The notes under the pieces are model-generated. The model made no database searches, had not been told where the DNA came from, and saw only the letters and a program-made list of their open reading frames with translations. From Salmonella enterica subsp. houtenae serovar Houten (lineage in GTDB: Bacteria; Pseudomonadota; Gammaproteobacteria; Enterobacterales; Enterobacteriaceae), in NCBI GenBank assembly GCA_900478215.1, contig LS483478.1, positions 2,294,001 to 2,358,000 of the forward strand: DNA of 64,000 nucleotides, in the 5' to 3' direction. The translations under genes were made by a program, and so were the position numbers. Shown here piece by piece: positions 1 through 8,561 of this stretch (positions are counted from its first letter, which is position 1; every line of letters begins with the position of its first letter).

Positions 1-767
1 CAGGTTTAAACGCGCTGAAAACACGCTTTGAAGCCTTTGTGGAAAAAGCGCTACGCGAAGCGAAGCTGCGTACCGATTGGGTAGACAGTAACGAGGCTTA
101 CGAAACGGCAATGCTTGATTACGCTCGCCATTTACTGGCGCCGGATAATCAAACATTTTTGCAGGATTTTTATCGTTCCTTGCAACCCTTTATCCGCGCA
201 GGACTGGTTAACAGCCTGACGCAGACCGTTATCAAATTAACCGCGCCGGGGGTACCTGATATCTATCAAGGGAGCGAGGCATTGAATTTTAGCCTTGTCG
301 ATCCCGATAACCGCCGCGAACCGGATTTCGCCACACTGGCGCAGCAGTTAGACCAATTGACGCCGGGCGTTTTCTCACGCGAAGAGCGTTGGCTGAACGG
401 GCAGGTGAATCAGTATGCCACTGCCGCATTACTGCGTTTGCGTCAGCAGAATCATGATCTATTCCGTTTTGGCGAATATATACCGCTGCGGGCTGTTGGT
501 CAGCGTGCCGACAAGGTCATCGCTTACGCCAGAGTCAATCATGATGATGCGCTGATTGTTGTTGCGCCCCGGCTGGTGTTCGCCGAATGCGACGGCTTAT
601 TGTCGCAATCTCATACCGGTTTCTGGGCTGGAACCGACATTATTATACCCGGACAGCTTAATCAGCGTCGTTATCGCAATGCGCTTACCCAAGAGAGGTT
701 AATGCCTGGTGAACACCTGGCGTTGGCCTCACACCAGGGCGGCGTACTGGTTTTAATGAGCGACTGA
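1..767 (+). CDS. treY: Malto-oligosyltrehalose synthase, C-terminal part (truncated by window start)
   Basis: The reading frame is open from the first bases of the window, so only the last ~255 residues are present. TreY is a GH13 enzyme that converts the reducing end of maltodextrins to a trehalosyl unit in the cytoplasm. The segment contains the family's C-terminal barrel stretch (residues near TAPGVPDIYQGSE, then SLVDPDNRR), which is typical of TreY. The stop is 54 bp before treX, so the two are probably co-transcribed; treZ would be expected upstream, outside the window. No internal start is needed because the frame enters from the left. Identification is by family motif and by the treX neighbour. 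Confidence 0.9.
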   Translation, partial: GLNALKTRFEAFVEKALREAKLRTDWVDSNEAYETAMLDYARHLLAPDNQTFLQDFYRSLQPFIRAGLVNSLTQTVIKLTAPGVPDIYQGSEALNFSLVDPDNRREPDFATLAQQLDQLTPGVFSREERWLNGQVNQYATAALLRLRQQNHDLFRFGEYIPLRAVGQRADKVIAYARVNHDDALIVVAPRLVFAECDGLLSQSHTGFWAGTDIIIPGQLNQRRYRNALTQERLMPGEHLALASHQGGVLVLMSD

Positions 768-821
768 GTTTATGTGTTGATGTGCCGTTAGAACAACGTT
801 TACCGTGGGTGGAGAAAGAGA

Positions 822-2897
822 ATGACAACAAACAGGGCTTTTGAAATCAGATCAGGGTACAACCATACGCTTGGCGCGAATTATGACGGCGAAGGCGTGA
901 ATTTCGCTATTTTTTCCGCCCATGCGGAACGCGTCGAGCTTTGCCTTTACGATCCGAGCGGGGAACATGAAATTGCCCGTCTGGAGTTACCGGAATATAC
1001 CGATGAAATATGGCACGGCTATGTCCCGAATTTGCAGCCCGGCGCGCTGTATGGGTACCGCGTTTACGGCCCTTATGACCCGGAAAATGGTCATCGTTTT
1101 AACCCCAATAAGCTGCTTATTGACCCTTATGCCCGTGAGCTGGTGGGCGATATTCACTGGAACGATGCGCATTTCGCGTATCAATTACTCCATGACGATA
1201 AAGATTTGACCTTTGATGACCAGGATAGCGCGCCATTTACGCCTAAATGCCGGGTAATTGATCCGGCTGAGGCTAATTGGGAGGACAGGCAACGGCCTTC
1301 CATACCGTGGTCGAACGCCATTATTTATGAAACGCATGTAAAAGGCTTTACCCAGCTTAATTCCGCGATCCCTGAACCTCTACGCGGTACGTTTGAGGGC
1401 ATGGGGCATAAAGCCTGCGTGGATTACATTAAAAGTCTGGGCATTACCTCCGTCGAACTTTTACCCGTTCACTGGTTCCCGGACGATCAGCATCTGCTCG
1501 ATAAAGGACTAAAAAATTTCTGGGGATACAACTCGCTTGGCTTTTTTGCGCCGGCGACGCGCTACTATGGTCCAAAAGGTATTCAGGGCGTTCGCGATAT
1601 GGTGCGCGCTTTCCATGATGCCGGCGTCGAAGTGATACTGGATGTGGTCTATAACCATACGGCAGAAGGGAATGAACTTGGTCCCACGCTGTCATTTAAA
1701 GGTATCGATAACTTCTCTTACTATCGCACCATGCCCGATCAGCATCGCTATTACATTAACGATACAGGGACAGGTAATACCGTCAATACCTCTCATCCAC
1801 GGGTACTGCAAATGGTGATGGATTCCCTTCGCTATTGGGCGGAGTCAATGCATGTCGACGGCTTTCGTTTTGATTTGGGCACCATTCTTGGTCGTGAGCC
1901 GGAAGGCTTTGATCAGAGAGGCGGCTTTTTTGATGCGGTAACGCAAGACCCGGTGCTGGCAAAACTGAAACTGATTGGCGAACCCTGGGATATCGGACCG
2001 GGCGGCTATCAGGTTGGCGGTTTTCCACCAGGGTGGGGTGAATGGAATGATAAATACCGCGATACGGTACGCGAATACTGGAAAGGTGACAACGTCACAA
2101 ATGATTTCGCCGCACGCCTGCTGGGTTCCGGCGATCTCTACGATTTGCGCGGCCGTCGCCCCTGGTCAAGCGTTAACTTTATTACCGCCCATGACGGCTT
2201 CACACTGAACGATCTGGTCTCTTATAACGACAAACATAATGAAGCCAATGGCGAAGATAATAATGACGGGCATAATGATAACCGCTCCTGTAACTATGGC
2301 GCAGAAGGGCCAACCGACGATGAAGGCATCAATGCGATACGCGAGCGACAGAAGCGCAATTTTCTGACCACCTTGCTTTTCTCGCACGGCACGCCGATGT
2401 TATTAGCGGGCGATGAGTTTGGCCGCAGTCAGATGGGCAATAATAATGGCTACTGTCAGGACAGTGAAATATCGTGGGTCCACTGGGATAATTTGCCGGA
2501 AACCGCCAACGCGCTACGGGAGTTTACCCGTCACCTGATCCAACTGCGCGCCGCGCAACCACTGCTGCGCCGGGAAAGCTGGCGTGACGGTCTGGAGATC
2601 CGCTGGTTTAACGCCGGGGGCGGCCCTCAGCAATCCGAACAATGGGATGAGGGATCGACGATAGGCGTATGCATTAGTCGTCCCGATCTCCAGCCGGAAG
2701 CGGGGATCTGGCATGATGCCTTACTGCTTTTCAATCCGTTTGAAGGCAGCGTACCGTTCCGTATTCCGATGTGGGGAGAAGGCGGCTGGATACTTGAACT
2801 GACGACTGCCGATGAGGCGCAGCAGGGAATGCGGATTACCGAAGAAATGGATTTCGATCTGGCCGGGCGCAGCATCGTGTTATTCAGACGCCCCTGA
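822..2897 (+). CDS. treX: Glycogen debranching enzyme TreX/GlgX type
   Basis: A 691-residue GH13 protein, the usual size of GlgX/TreX isoamylase-type debranching enzymes. It has the N-terminal CBM48-like segment (GANYDGEGVNFAIFSAHAER) followed by the catalytic barrel. GH13 motifs are visible: DVVYNHT (region I), DGFRFDLG with the nucleophile Asp (region II), GEPWDI with the acid/base Glu (region III) and FITAHDGF (region IV). It hydrolyses alpha-1,6 branches of glycogen and so feeds linear dextrins to TreY/TreZ for trehalose synthesis. The ATG is preceded by a purine-rich GGAGAAAGAGA ribosome site. The adjacent treY argues for TreX rather than the glg-operon GlgX, although the two are paralogues. 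A Rho-independent terminator follows directly. Confidence 0.93.
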   Translation: MTTNRAFEIRSGYNHTLGANYDGEGVNFAIFSAHAERVELCLYDPSGEHEIARLELPEYTDEIWHGYVPNLQPGALYGYRVYGPYDPENGHRFNPNKLLIDPYARELVGDIHWNDAHFAYQLLHDDKDLTFDDQDSAPFTPKCRVIDPAEANWEDRQRPSIPWSNAIIYETHVKGFTQLNSAIPEPLRGTFEGMGHKACVDYIKSLGITSVELLPVHWFPDDQHLLDKGLKNFWGYNSLGFFAPATRYYGPKGIQGVRDMVRAFHDAGVEVILDVVYNHTAEGNELGPTLSFKGIDNFSYYRTMPDQHRYYINDTGTGNTVNTSHPRVLQMVMDSLRYWAESMHVDGFRFDLGTILGREPEGFDQRGGFFDAVTQDPVLAKLKLIGEPWDIGPGGYQVGGFPPGWGEWNDKYRDTVREYWKGDNVTNDFAARLLGSGDLYDLRGRRPWSSVNFITAHDGFTLNDLVSYNDKHNEANGEDNNDGHNDNRSCNYGAEGPTDDEGINAIRERQKRNFLTTLLFSHGTPMLLAGDEFGRSQMGNNNGYCQDSEISWVHWDNLPETANALREFTRHLIQLRAAQPLLRRESWRDGLEIRWFNAGGGPQQSEQWDEGSTIGVCISRPDLQPEAGIWHDALLLFNPFEGSVPFRIPMWGEGGWILELTTADEAQQGMRITEEMDFDLAGRSIVLFRRP

Positions 2898-2920
2898 TAC
2901 TGAAACTGCGCTCCAGACCC

Positions 2921-2946
2921 AACCGGCCTTTATGGCCGGTTTTTTT
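2921..2946 (+). terminator. Rho-independent terminator of treYX
   Basis: The stem AACCGGCC / GGCCGGTT around a TTTAT loop is followed by a run of T residues. It sits 24 bp after the treX stop. The opposite strand lacks a T run, so it serves the plus-strand operon only. Confidence 0.85.
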
Positions 2947-3010
2947 ACTGCCGCTCAGGCGATATCATGCCGCAGAAATAACACCGTTTTCAGTTTACCG
3001 TCCGAAAATT

Positions 3011-4213
3011 TCATCCGCCTGTTGGTGCTCCTTTGATTGCCTTTACCGCTATTCGCTTCAGGCCGTCCATGGCTATTTCAAGGTAGGTGCGGGGACATCC
3101 CAGATTTAAACGGATAAATCCGCTGCCCGCCGGACCAAAGCCGCTGCCCATTGAAGGGGCGATCCCCGCGACATCCGCCATCACCCATTTTAGCTGTTCG
3201 TCATCCAGTCCCAGTTTTTTACAATCCATCCATAATAAATAGGTTCCCTGCGCCGGGACAATTCGTGCCCAGGGGAGATGTACTGCTGCCTGTTCAACAA
3301 ACCAGCGGCGGTTTTCCGCCAGGTAATCCAGTAGCGAATCCAGCCATTGTCTGCTTTCATTCCAGGCGGTAGTCGCCGCCTGAACGGAGAGGGCATTAAA
3401 GACGTCCAGTCCATGAGCGTCCAGACGAGATAAGAATCGCTGGCGAAGCGTAGGATCGGGAATGAGAAAATTAGAAATTCGCAGCGACGATAAGCCAAAC
3501 GTTTTGCTGGCCGCAGTGGCGGAGATGACCCGTTTATGCCAGCGCTCCCCTAAATGCAGTACCGAGGTAAAGGTTTCGCCGGGCAGCAATAGATCGGCCC
3601 ATATCTCATCCGAGATGAGAGTGACATCATAAGTCTCACATAATAAAAGCAGTTGCTCCAGTTCGTTGGCCGACCAGCAACGCCCGGTTGGATTATGCGG
3701 ATTACACAAAATCATCAGCGGAGGGCGCTCATGACGAAACAGCCGTTCTAACTGGCAAAAATCCATCTGGTAGCCTTCGTCCGGCGACTCGCTAAGGGGA
3801 TTCTCCAGCAGTTTTCTACCATTAAGCGTAATGATTTTGGCGAAGGAGCCGTAGTACGGCCCCTGTACTACCACGCCGTCACCTGGATGCGTCAACATCT
3901 GCACTAAGAGCGCCAGCCCTGGTACGACGCCTTCCACGCTGCATACCCATTCCTGTTTTAACGTGAGCTGGTGGCGTGACGAAAACCAGTGAAGCAGGGC
4001 GTTAAAGTATGCCTCATCACGTTCGCTATAGCCAAATACGCCGTGCTCGACTCGCTGATGCAATGCCGTCTGAACCTCAGGCGGGCAGGCAAAATCGAAA
4101 TCAGAAACCCACATCGGCAGCAGTTTTCCAGCGCCGTCGCCAAAGTGACGCTCAATAAAATCCCACTTTACCGAACCAGTATTGTTGCGATTGATAATCT
4201 GGCTAAAATCCAT
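3011..4213 (-). CDS. PLP-dependent aminotransferase / C-S lyase of the MalY-PatB family
   Basis: A 400-residue fold-type I PLP enzyme. Visible motifs are CNPHNPTGR (substrate and cofactor loop), SDEIWADL (Asp binding the pyridine nitrogen) and SATAASKTFGLSSLR with the Schiff-base lysine. The N-terminal DFSQIINRNNTGSVKWD is typical of the MalY/PatB group, many of which cleave cystathionine or other cysteine S-conjugates. It starts 12 bp after the stop of the NhaC-type antiporter and is probably translated from the same message. The substrate cannot be read from sequence; beta C-S lysis is an inference from the family, and transamination is the alternative. Confidence 0.85.
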   Translation of the reverse strand: MDFSQIINRNNTGSVKWDFIERHFGDGAGKLLPMWVSDFDFACPPEVQTALHQRVEHGVFGYSERDEAYFNALLHWFSSRHQLTLKQEWVCSVEGVVPGLALLVQMLTHPGDGVVVQGPYYGSFAKIITLNGRKLLENPLSESPDEGYQMDFCQLERLFRHERPPLMILCNPHNPTGRCWSANELEQLLLLCETYDVTLISDEIWADLLLPGETFTSVLHLGERWHKRVISATAASKTFGLSSLRISNFLIPDPTLRQRFLSRLDAHGLDVFNALSVQAATTAWNESRQWLDSLLDYLAENRRWFVEQAAVHLPWARIVPAQGTYLLWMDCKKLGLDDEQLKWVMADVAGIAPSMGSGFGPAGSGFIRLNLGCPRTYLEIAMDGLKRIAVKAIKGAPTGG

Positions 4214-4225
4214 CTTGTTTCCTTA

Positions 4226-5659
4226 TTATTCCGTCACTGACGATTGCGGCGACTTTTCTGAGGCGGGTGCGGTTCTGGCAATACCAACTCCGCTAAAACC
4301 ATAAATTAATGCGAAGAAGATCGCCGCATAGCACTGGATAGCCCAGGGCAGAAGATCAAGCGTGCTCACGCCCAGCGTGGTCGCCATGTAGACGCCAGCC
4401 GAGGTCCACGGCAGGAGAGGTTCGATAACGGTACCGGCATCTTCTATCGTACGTGAAAGGTTTTTAGTATCCAGTCCCATGCGACGATAGGCATCTTTAA
4501 ACAGTTCGGCGGGAACTAACAATGCCAATTTACCGTCGCTGGTCGCTCCTGTGACCAAAATCGTGGTGCCGATAGTGGCGGCAATTAGCTGACCAACGCT
4601 ATGAATAATGGTCAACAGCCGGTTAATGATGATCGTTAACGCGCCGGTTAACGTTAGCGCTCCGGCAAATGAAAAAGCGCAGAAAACTAACAGTATTGTT
4701 CCCATCATCGAGAACATTCCGCCCCGGTTTAACAGGCGTGGAACATCTGCCACGACGCCTTCAGCGCCTTGTGGGAACATGGCGATATCAAATCCATCAA
4801 TGAAAGCGTCCAGTCCCTGCATGATGACGCCGAGGAACAAGGCAAATACGCAGGCGCTTAACATTAATGGGATGACAGGCTTCTTGCGAATTGCGCCCCA
4901 CAGTACGATCACCAGCGGCAAAATAAGAACAATATTAAAATGGTATAGCGACTCCAGCGAGTGGATGATGTCGGTAACGCGCTGCGGCGTGGCCACCTCG
5001 CCCAGCATATTACTGTGTCCGGCGATAAGATAAACCACGGCGGCAAGCAGGAAACTTGGCAGGGTCGTCCAAAGTAAATGCTGAATATGCTCAAACAGGG
5101 TAGTATCTGCGACAATCGCGGCAAAGTTAGTCGAGTCGGACAACGGTGAGATTTTGTCGCCGAAATAAGCCCCAGAAACGACGGCGCCGGCTGCCGCCGC
5201 AAGCGACACGTCCAGCCCGGCGGCAACCCCCATTAACGCAACGCCAACCGTCCCGGCGGAACCCCACGATGTGCCGGTACAGACGGAGACCACGCTGGTT
5301 AAAAAGAAGGCCGCAATCAAAATATATTCCGGACTTATCAGTTTTAGTCCCCAGTACACCATGTAGGGAATGGTGCCGCTAAACATCCAGGTGCCAATCA
5401 AACCGCCTACACAGATTAAAATCATGATAACCGGCATCGCTTTTGCCAGTTTATCCACTACCGAGTTGATGATGTCTTCCCAACCGTATCCTTGCCACCA
5501 CGCAATGCCAGCCGCTACCGCCGCAGAGCACAGAAGGAGTGGTTCGATACGTAACCCCATGATGCCGTAACCGATAATCAACAATAACAACATGGAGATG
5601 ACTGGGATTAGCGCTAAACCCAATGACAGCGTTTTTTTCTTGTTTTGTGATGCACTCAT
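4226..5659 (-). CDS. NhaC-family Na+/H+ or amino-acid antiporter
   Basis: A 477-residue polytopic inner-membrane protein with about 11-12 hydrophobic segments. Motifs include TGTSWGSAGTVGVA and SGAYFGDKISPLSDSTNFA, a signature of the NhaC family. The ATG at 5659 (MSASQNKK) is chosen over the longer reading to 5734 because GGAGCTCC lies just upstream of it, and because the extended reading would start inside the operator/promoter region. It is followed 12 bp later by the MalY-like enzyme, so the pair may import a substrate in exchange for its breakdown product, as in MleN-type exchangers (inference). A palindromic LacI-type operator lies about 80 bp upstream of the start. Confidence 0.87.
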   Translation of the reverse strand: MSASQNKKKTLSLGLALIPVISMLLLLIIGYGIMGLRIEPLLLCSAAVAAGIAWWQGYGWEDIINSVVDKLAKAMPVIMILICVGGLIGTWMFSGTIPYMVYWGLKLISPEYILIAAFFLTSVVSVCTGTSWGSAGTVGVALMGVAAGLDVSLAAAAGAVVSGAYFGDKISPLSDSTNFAAIVADTTLFEHIQHLLWTTLPSFLLAAVVYLIAGHSNMLGEVATPQRVTDIIHSLESLYHFNIVLILPLVIVLWGAIRKKPVIPLMLSACVFALFLGVIMQGLDAFIDGFDIAMFPQGAEGVVADVPRLLNRGGMFSMMGTILLVFCAFSFAGALTLTGALTIIINRLLTIIHSVGQLIAATIGTTILVTGATSDGKLALLVPAELFKDAYRRMGLDTKNLSRTIEDAGTVIEPLLPWTSAGVYMATTLGVSTLDLLPWAIQCYAAIFFALIYGFSGVGIARTAPASEKSPQSSVTE

Positions 5660-5736
5660 AATGGAGCTCCGGTCAGTAAGGTAGCTCAAGGGTAGGGGGA
5701 TACGCTTCCCGCTACTGTGATCAACGACTTTCATCC

Positions 5737-5752
5737 ATGTAACCGATTACAT
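5737..5752. promoter_or_regulatory. Probable LacI-family operator before the antiporter operon
   Basis: ATGTAACCGATTACAT is a near-perfect palindrome of the type bound by LacI/GalR regulators (central CpG, TGTAA arms). It lies between the LacI-type gene and the antiporter operon, about 80 bp upstream of the latter's start, as expected for local control. Confidence 0.65.
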
Positions 5753-5802
5753 AGAAAGGAGTAATTTGATGGGCATCACAGTTTTTACCGTTGACGACGC
5801 AT

Positions 5803-6810
5803 TCACCGTGAAAAAGAGGGCGCGACAGAATCGCGGATCACCAGCTCAGCATTGAAACGGTTACTGCTGGGCGGTGGCGTAATACCCTGGTATAACTGTA
5901 TCGCCAGTAGCGCCGCACAACGCGCCATTTGTTCGACCGGATAATGCATAGTCGTTAATGCCGGATAGAGATACCGGGCCAGCACCACATCATCAAAGCC
6001 GACAATAGAGAGCTGTTGCGGAAGGCGAACGCCGCGTTGATGAAGAATACGCATAATGCCAGCGGCCATACCATCGTTAAACGTGACCGCTGCCGTAAGG
6101 GGAAGGCCGCTATTAATAAGCTGATGCGCGGCCCGCTCGCCGCCTTCTTCGTTAAACGGAACGCTAATCACCCAGCGAGGGTCTGGAGAAATACCATATT
6201 CTTCCAGCGCCTGGCGGTAACCATCAAGACGTTCCTGACGATCGATAATGGGCAAGTCAGATGTCACACAGGCAATGCGCCGATGCCCGTTCGCTAAGAG
6301 ATATCGGGTCGCTTCCCTGGCGGCGCTGCGATTTTCCAGCCAGATACAACGGTTGGCCATACCGGCGATATAACGATTAACAATAACCAGCGCCGGAAAG
6401 TGGGCTGCGTAGCGCAGCAGCTCTTTATCCGGTAAGCGACTGGCGTGTACAACAATAGCCTCACAGCCTTGATTAACCAGAAAATCCAGTCCCGCTTTTT
6501 CCATTTCTTCGTCGTGGCCGCCGCTACATACCATCAAGCGATACTGCTGCTTACGAGAAACTTCTTCTACGCCACGAGCAAGGCGGGCAAAAAAAGGATC
6601 GGCCAGATTGCCCGTTAACAATCCGAGCATATCGCCGCTGCGTTTCGCCAGCGCGATAGCGGCGGCATTTCGGCGATAATTGAGATCGCGCATGGCTTTC
6701 TCTACACGTTCGCGTGTGACGGGTTCAACCCACGCGGTCTGGTTAATGACGCGTGATACAGTCGCGGTTGATACACCGGCCAGGGATGCAACATCCTTTA
6801 TTGTCGCCAT
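5803..6810 (-). CDS. LacI/GalR-family transcriptional regulator
   Basis: A 335-residue regulator with an N-terminal LacI helix-turn-helix (ATIKDVASLAGVSTATVSRVIN, then a hinge near YRRNAAAIALAKR) followed by a periplasmic-binding-protein-like effector domain (FDDVVLARYLYPALTTMHYP). The ATG at 6810 is used because it places the HTH at the N terminus, as in the family; the frame is open 17 codons further. It lies upstream of, and in the same direction as, the antiporter/MalY-like operon and probably regulates it. The effector is unknown. Confidence 0.93.
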   Translation of the reverse strand: MATIKDVASLAGVSTATVSRVINQTAWVEPVTRERVEKAMRDLNYRRNAAAIALAKRSGDMLGLLTGNLADPFFARLARGVEEVSRKQQYRLMVCSGGHDEEMEKAGLDFLVNQGCEAIVVHASRLPDKELLRYAAHFPALVIVNRYIAGMANRCIWLENRSAAREATRYLLANGHRRIACVTSDLPIIDRQERLDGYRQALEEYGISPDPRWVISVPFNEEGGERAAHQLINSGLPLTAAVTFNDGMAAGIMRILHQRGVRLPQQLSIVGFDDVVLARYLYPALTTMHYPVEQMARCAALLAIQLYQGITPPPSSNRFNAELVIRDSVAPSFSR

Positions 6811-6948
6811 GTTTAGCTCAAATTTGTTCGTTAAAAGGGTATCAAAGACATTGATTATCACGTTACGTAGAAATCAGTGCAATAACTGCAGTGCAGTCTG
6901 AATTTATAAACATTTCTAAAATTATCCTAAATGCCTGTAACCATATTT

Positions 6949-6962
6949 TGATAACGGTTACA
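6949..6962. promoter_or_regulatory. Second candidate operator, upstream of the LacI-type gene
   Basis: TGATAACGGTTACA resembles the operator at 5737 (shared GGTTACA half-site). A further TGTAACC half-site lies a few bases upstream. The position, 140 bp upstream of the regulator, suits autoregulation, but the match is imperfect. Confidence 0.4.
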
Positions 6963-7170
6963 CCGTCACTTTTTGGGTATTTGGCGGCACGGTAACACAT
7001 GCCCAGGTTATGTCAGGTACGTCATATGTTTGACCGCTGTCGGTGTAGGTGGCGAGTGTGAATGCAAAACAATAGCCGCCGATAAATAATCAATCAGCAT
7101 TTGTTGTGTAGGGTTTAGCCATTGCTTTTCGTTTGCCCGTGGTTCCAGCGCGGACTTTTTTTGGTTTGAC

Positions 7171-7190
7171 TATATAAAGCGCTTTATATA
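7171..7190. promoter_or_regulatory. Perfect 20-bp palindrome in the promoter of the DUF29 operon
   Basis: TATATAAAGCGCTTTATATA is exactly self-complementary. It begins at the end of a TTGACT -35-like hexamer and ends 34 bp before the start of the 64-aa gene. This is the layout of an operator for an autoregulated small operon. Confidence 0.6.
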
Positions 7191-7223
7191 CGCTGAAAGC
7201 GTTGACACAAAAAGGGGCTGAAA

Positions 7224-7418
7224 ATGAAAACACGGCCAGCACAGCTGAAAGCGTCAAATAAGTATTACGAAAAAAACCGAGGTAATGCGCGACTGCCTGC
7301 AACAATGTTAAGCCAGGAAGAAGCGGAATTACTGGAAGAAATGGCCGCGCAATTCGGCACCAAAAAGGCGGCACTCATTGCCGGTCTTCAGTTACTGAAA
7401 GCGCACCAGGAGGAATAA
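7224..7418 (+). CDS. Small 64-aa protein, first gene of a DUF29 pair (possible DNA-binding antitoxin-like)
   Basis: A basic N-terminal half (KTRPAQLKASNKYYEKNRGNAR) is followed by a helical segment (MLSQEEAELLEEMAAQFGTKKAALIAGLQLL) that looks like a short ribbon-helix-helix or other small regulator; I do not recognise a named family with certainty. It is preceded by GGGGCTGAAA. It ends 2 bp before the DUF29 gene, so the two are translationally linked. A perfect palindrome in the promoter suggests autoregulation, as in toxin-antitoxin operons, but toxicity of the partner is not established. Confidence 0.7.
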   Translation: MKTRPAQLKASNKYYEKNRGNARLPATMLSQEEAELLEEMAAQFGTKKAALIAGLQLLKAHQEE

Positions 7419-7420
7419 AG

Positions 7421-7852
7421 ATGCGGAGTATCTACACCAGCGATTATTACGGATGGACACAGCAACAGGCGGAGTTACTGCGCGCCGGAAAACTGGGGGA
7501 TCTGGATGTGAATAATTTATTAGAGGAACTGGAATCGATGGGCGGTTCAGAACGCAGGGAGCTTGAGTCACGTTTAGAGGTGTTATTTATGCACCTGTTA
7601 AAATGGACGTACCAGCCTAATTTCCGGGGCAAGAGCTGGACGCTCACAATTAAAGAGCAGCGCAGGAAAATTGCGCGCCGTCTGGAAAAAAGTCCGTCAT
7701 TAAAACGTGAGCTGTCGGAAATGGCCGTCGAATCCTACGGCGACGCCATTTTATCTGCAGCGCGTGAAACGGGTCTGGATGAAGAGAATTTCCCGCCAGA
7801 AATGCCATGGACGCTCGCTGATGCGCTGCGTGAGGATTTCATGCCTGAATGA
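7421..7852 (+). CDS. DUF29 family protein
   Basis: A 143-residue protein with the DUF29 signature: an N-terminal YTSDYYGWTQQQAELLRAGK, the LEELESMGGSERRELESRL stretch, a central HLLKWTYQP motif, and a C-terminal PEMPWTLADALREDFMPE. DUF29 proteins are small and helical with no settled function. They often occur in mobile or toxin-antitoxin-like contexts. The ATG has a good AGGAGGAA site that overlaps the end of the preceding small gene. A terminator follows. Confidence 0.85.
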   Translation: MRSIYTSDYYGWTQQQAELLRAGKLGDLDVNNLLEELESMGGSERRELESRLEVLFMHLLKWTYQPNFRGKSWTLTIKEQRRKIARRLEKSPSLKRELSEMAVESYGDAILSAARETGLDEENFPPEMPWTLADALREDFMPE

Positions 7853-7872
7853 TGCGCAGACAGTGTGAGACG

Positions 7873-7898
7873 AACCGGTCACAATGGCCGGTTTTTTT
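7873..7898 (+). terminator. Terminator after the DUF29 operon
   Basis: AACCGG and CCGGTT arms with the loop TCACAATGG are followed by a T run, 20 bp after the stop. Confidence 0.75.
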
Positions 7899-8240
7899 GT
7901 GCGTGTCGTGCGCTGCGTGAAATCTGGCGCAGGATTACTGCCGACAATCGGCAGAATTTACACTGAGTGTGACGGGCAGGGCAGGATCAAACGGCTAACG
8001 GGTGTATTTTCGATATGCACGATTCCAGCCGTGTTAACACGGGTTTTAACATGACTTTAGCGATTTAACTTATGTTGTGTGGAGATCTAGTTCATAAACA
8101 ATACGATTTATATCAATTTGATTTAATGTAATATTTTTACATGTAAAGGTGAGTTCACTTACGGAAAATACTTATCTTTACTATGAATGGGGATGATTTC
8201 ACAGTCTTTGTTTTTACAAAATTAAATATTTTTCTGGCTT
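7899..8240. other. Intergenic stretch without a recognised gene
   Basis: The sequence turns from mixed to strongly AT-rich near position 8050, which marks the left edge of the Tc island. No tRNA, direct repeat or convincing ORF was found here. Confidence 0.5.
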
Positions 8241-8561
8241 TTATAAATGTAGGTATTTTTTTATGAACTCTATATATTTTTCCAATATGGCTAATACTAC
8301 AGTTCTGATCTTATGAGGTCCAATAAAACCAACGATGACCCCCACAAGAGGAAGCCATAAATGATAATGATTTCCTTTAAATAAGATAGCTAATATGCTT
8401 AATGCACTAAGTACACTGACTATGCTGCTCATAAATACATCCCATAATGTATGTTTTTCAACATATCCAGTCCAACATGAAATAAAAAATGCGCTAATAC
8501 CACAAAATGTAGCTAAGGGGTGTTGTGATAAAAACACAATAAAATCAGTTATATAGATCAT
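8241..8561 (-). CDS. Holin-like small membrane protein next to Tc toxin genes
   Basis: 106 residues with three hydrophobic segments (about residues 15-35, 42-61 and 68-85) and a short basic C-terminal helix (EKYIEFIKKYLHL). Small size, three membrane spans and the GVIVGFIGPHKIR segment fit phage-type holins. Its start overlaps the 3' end of the LysR gene by 17 bp, so it is translationally coupled to the regulator. Holins are known beside Tc genes in Yersinia, where a lysis cassette is linked to toxin release; a similar role here is inferred. No endolysin or spanin gene follows. It could instead be an uncharacterised membrane protein. Confidence 0.6.
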   Translation of the reverse strand: MIYITDFIVFLSQHPLATFCGISAFFISCWTGYVEKHTLWDVFMSSIVSVLSALSILAILFKGNHYHLWLPLVGVIVGFIGPHKIRTVVLAILEKYIEFIKKYLHL

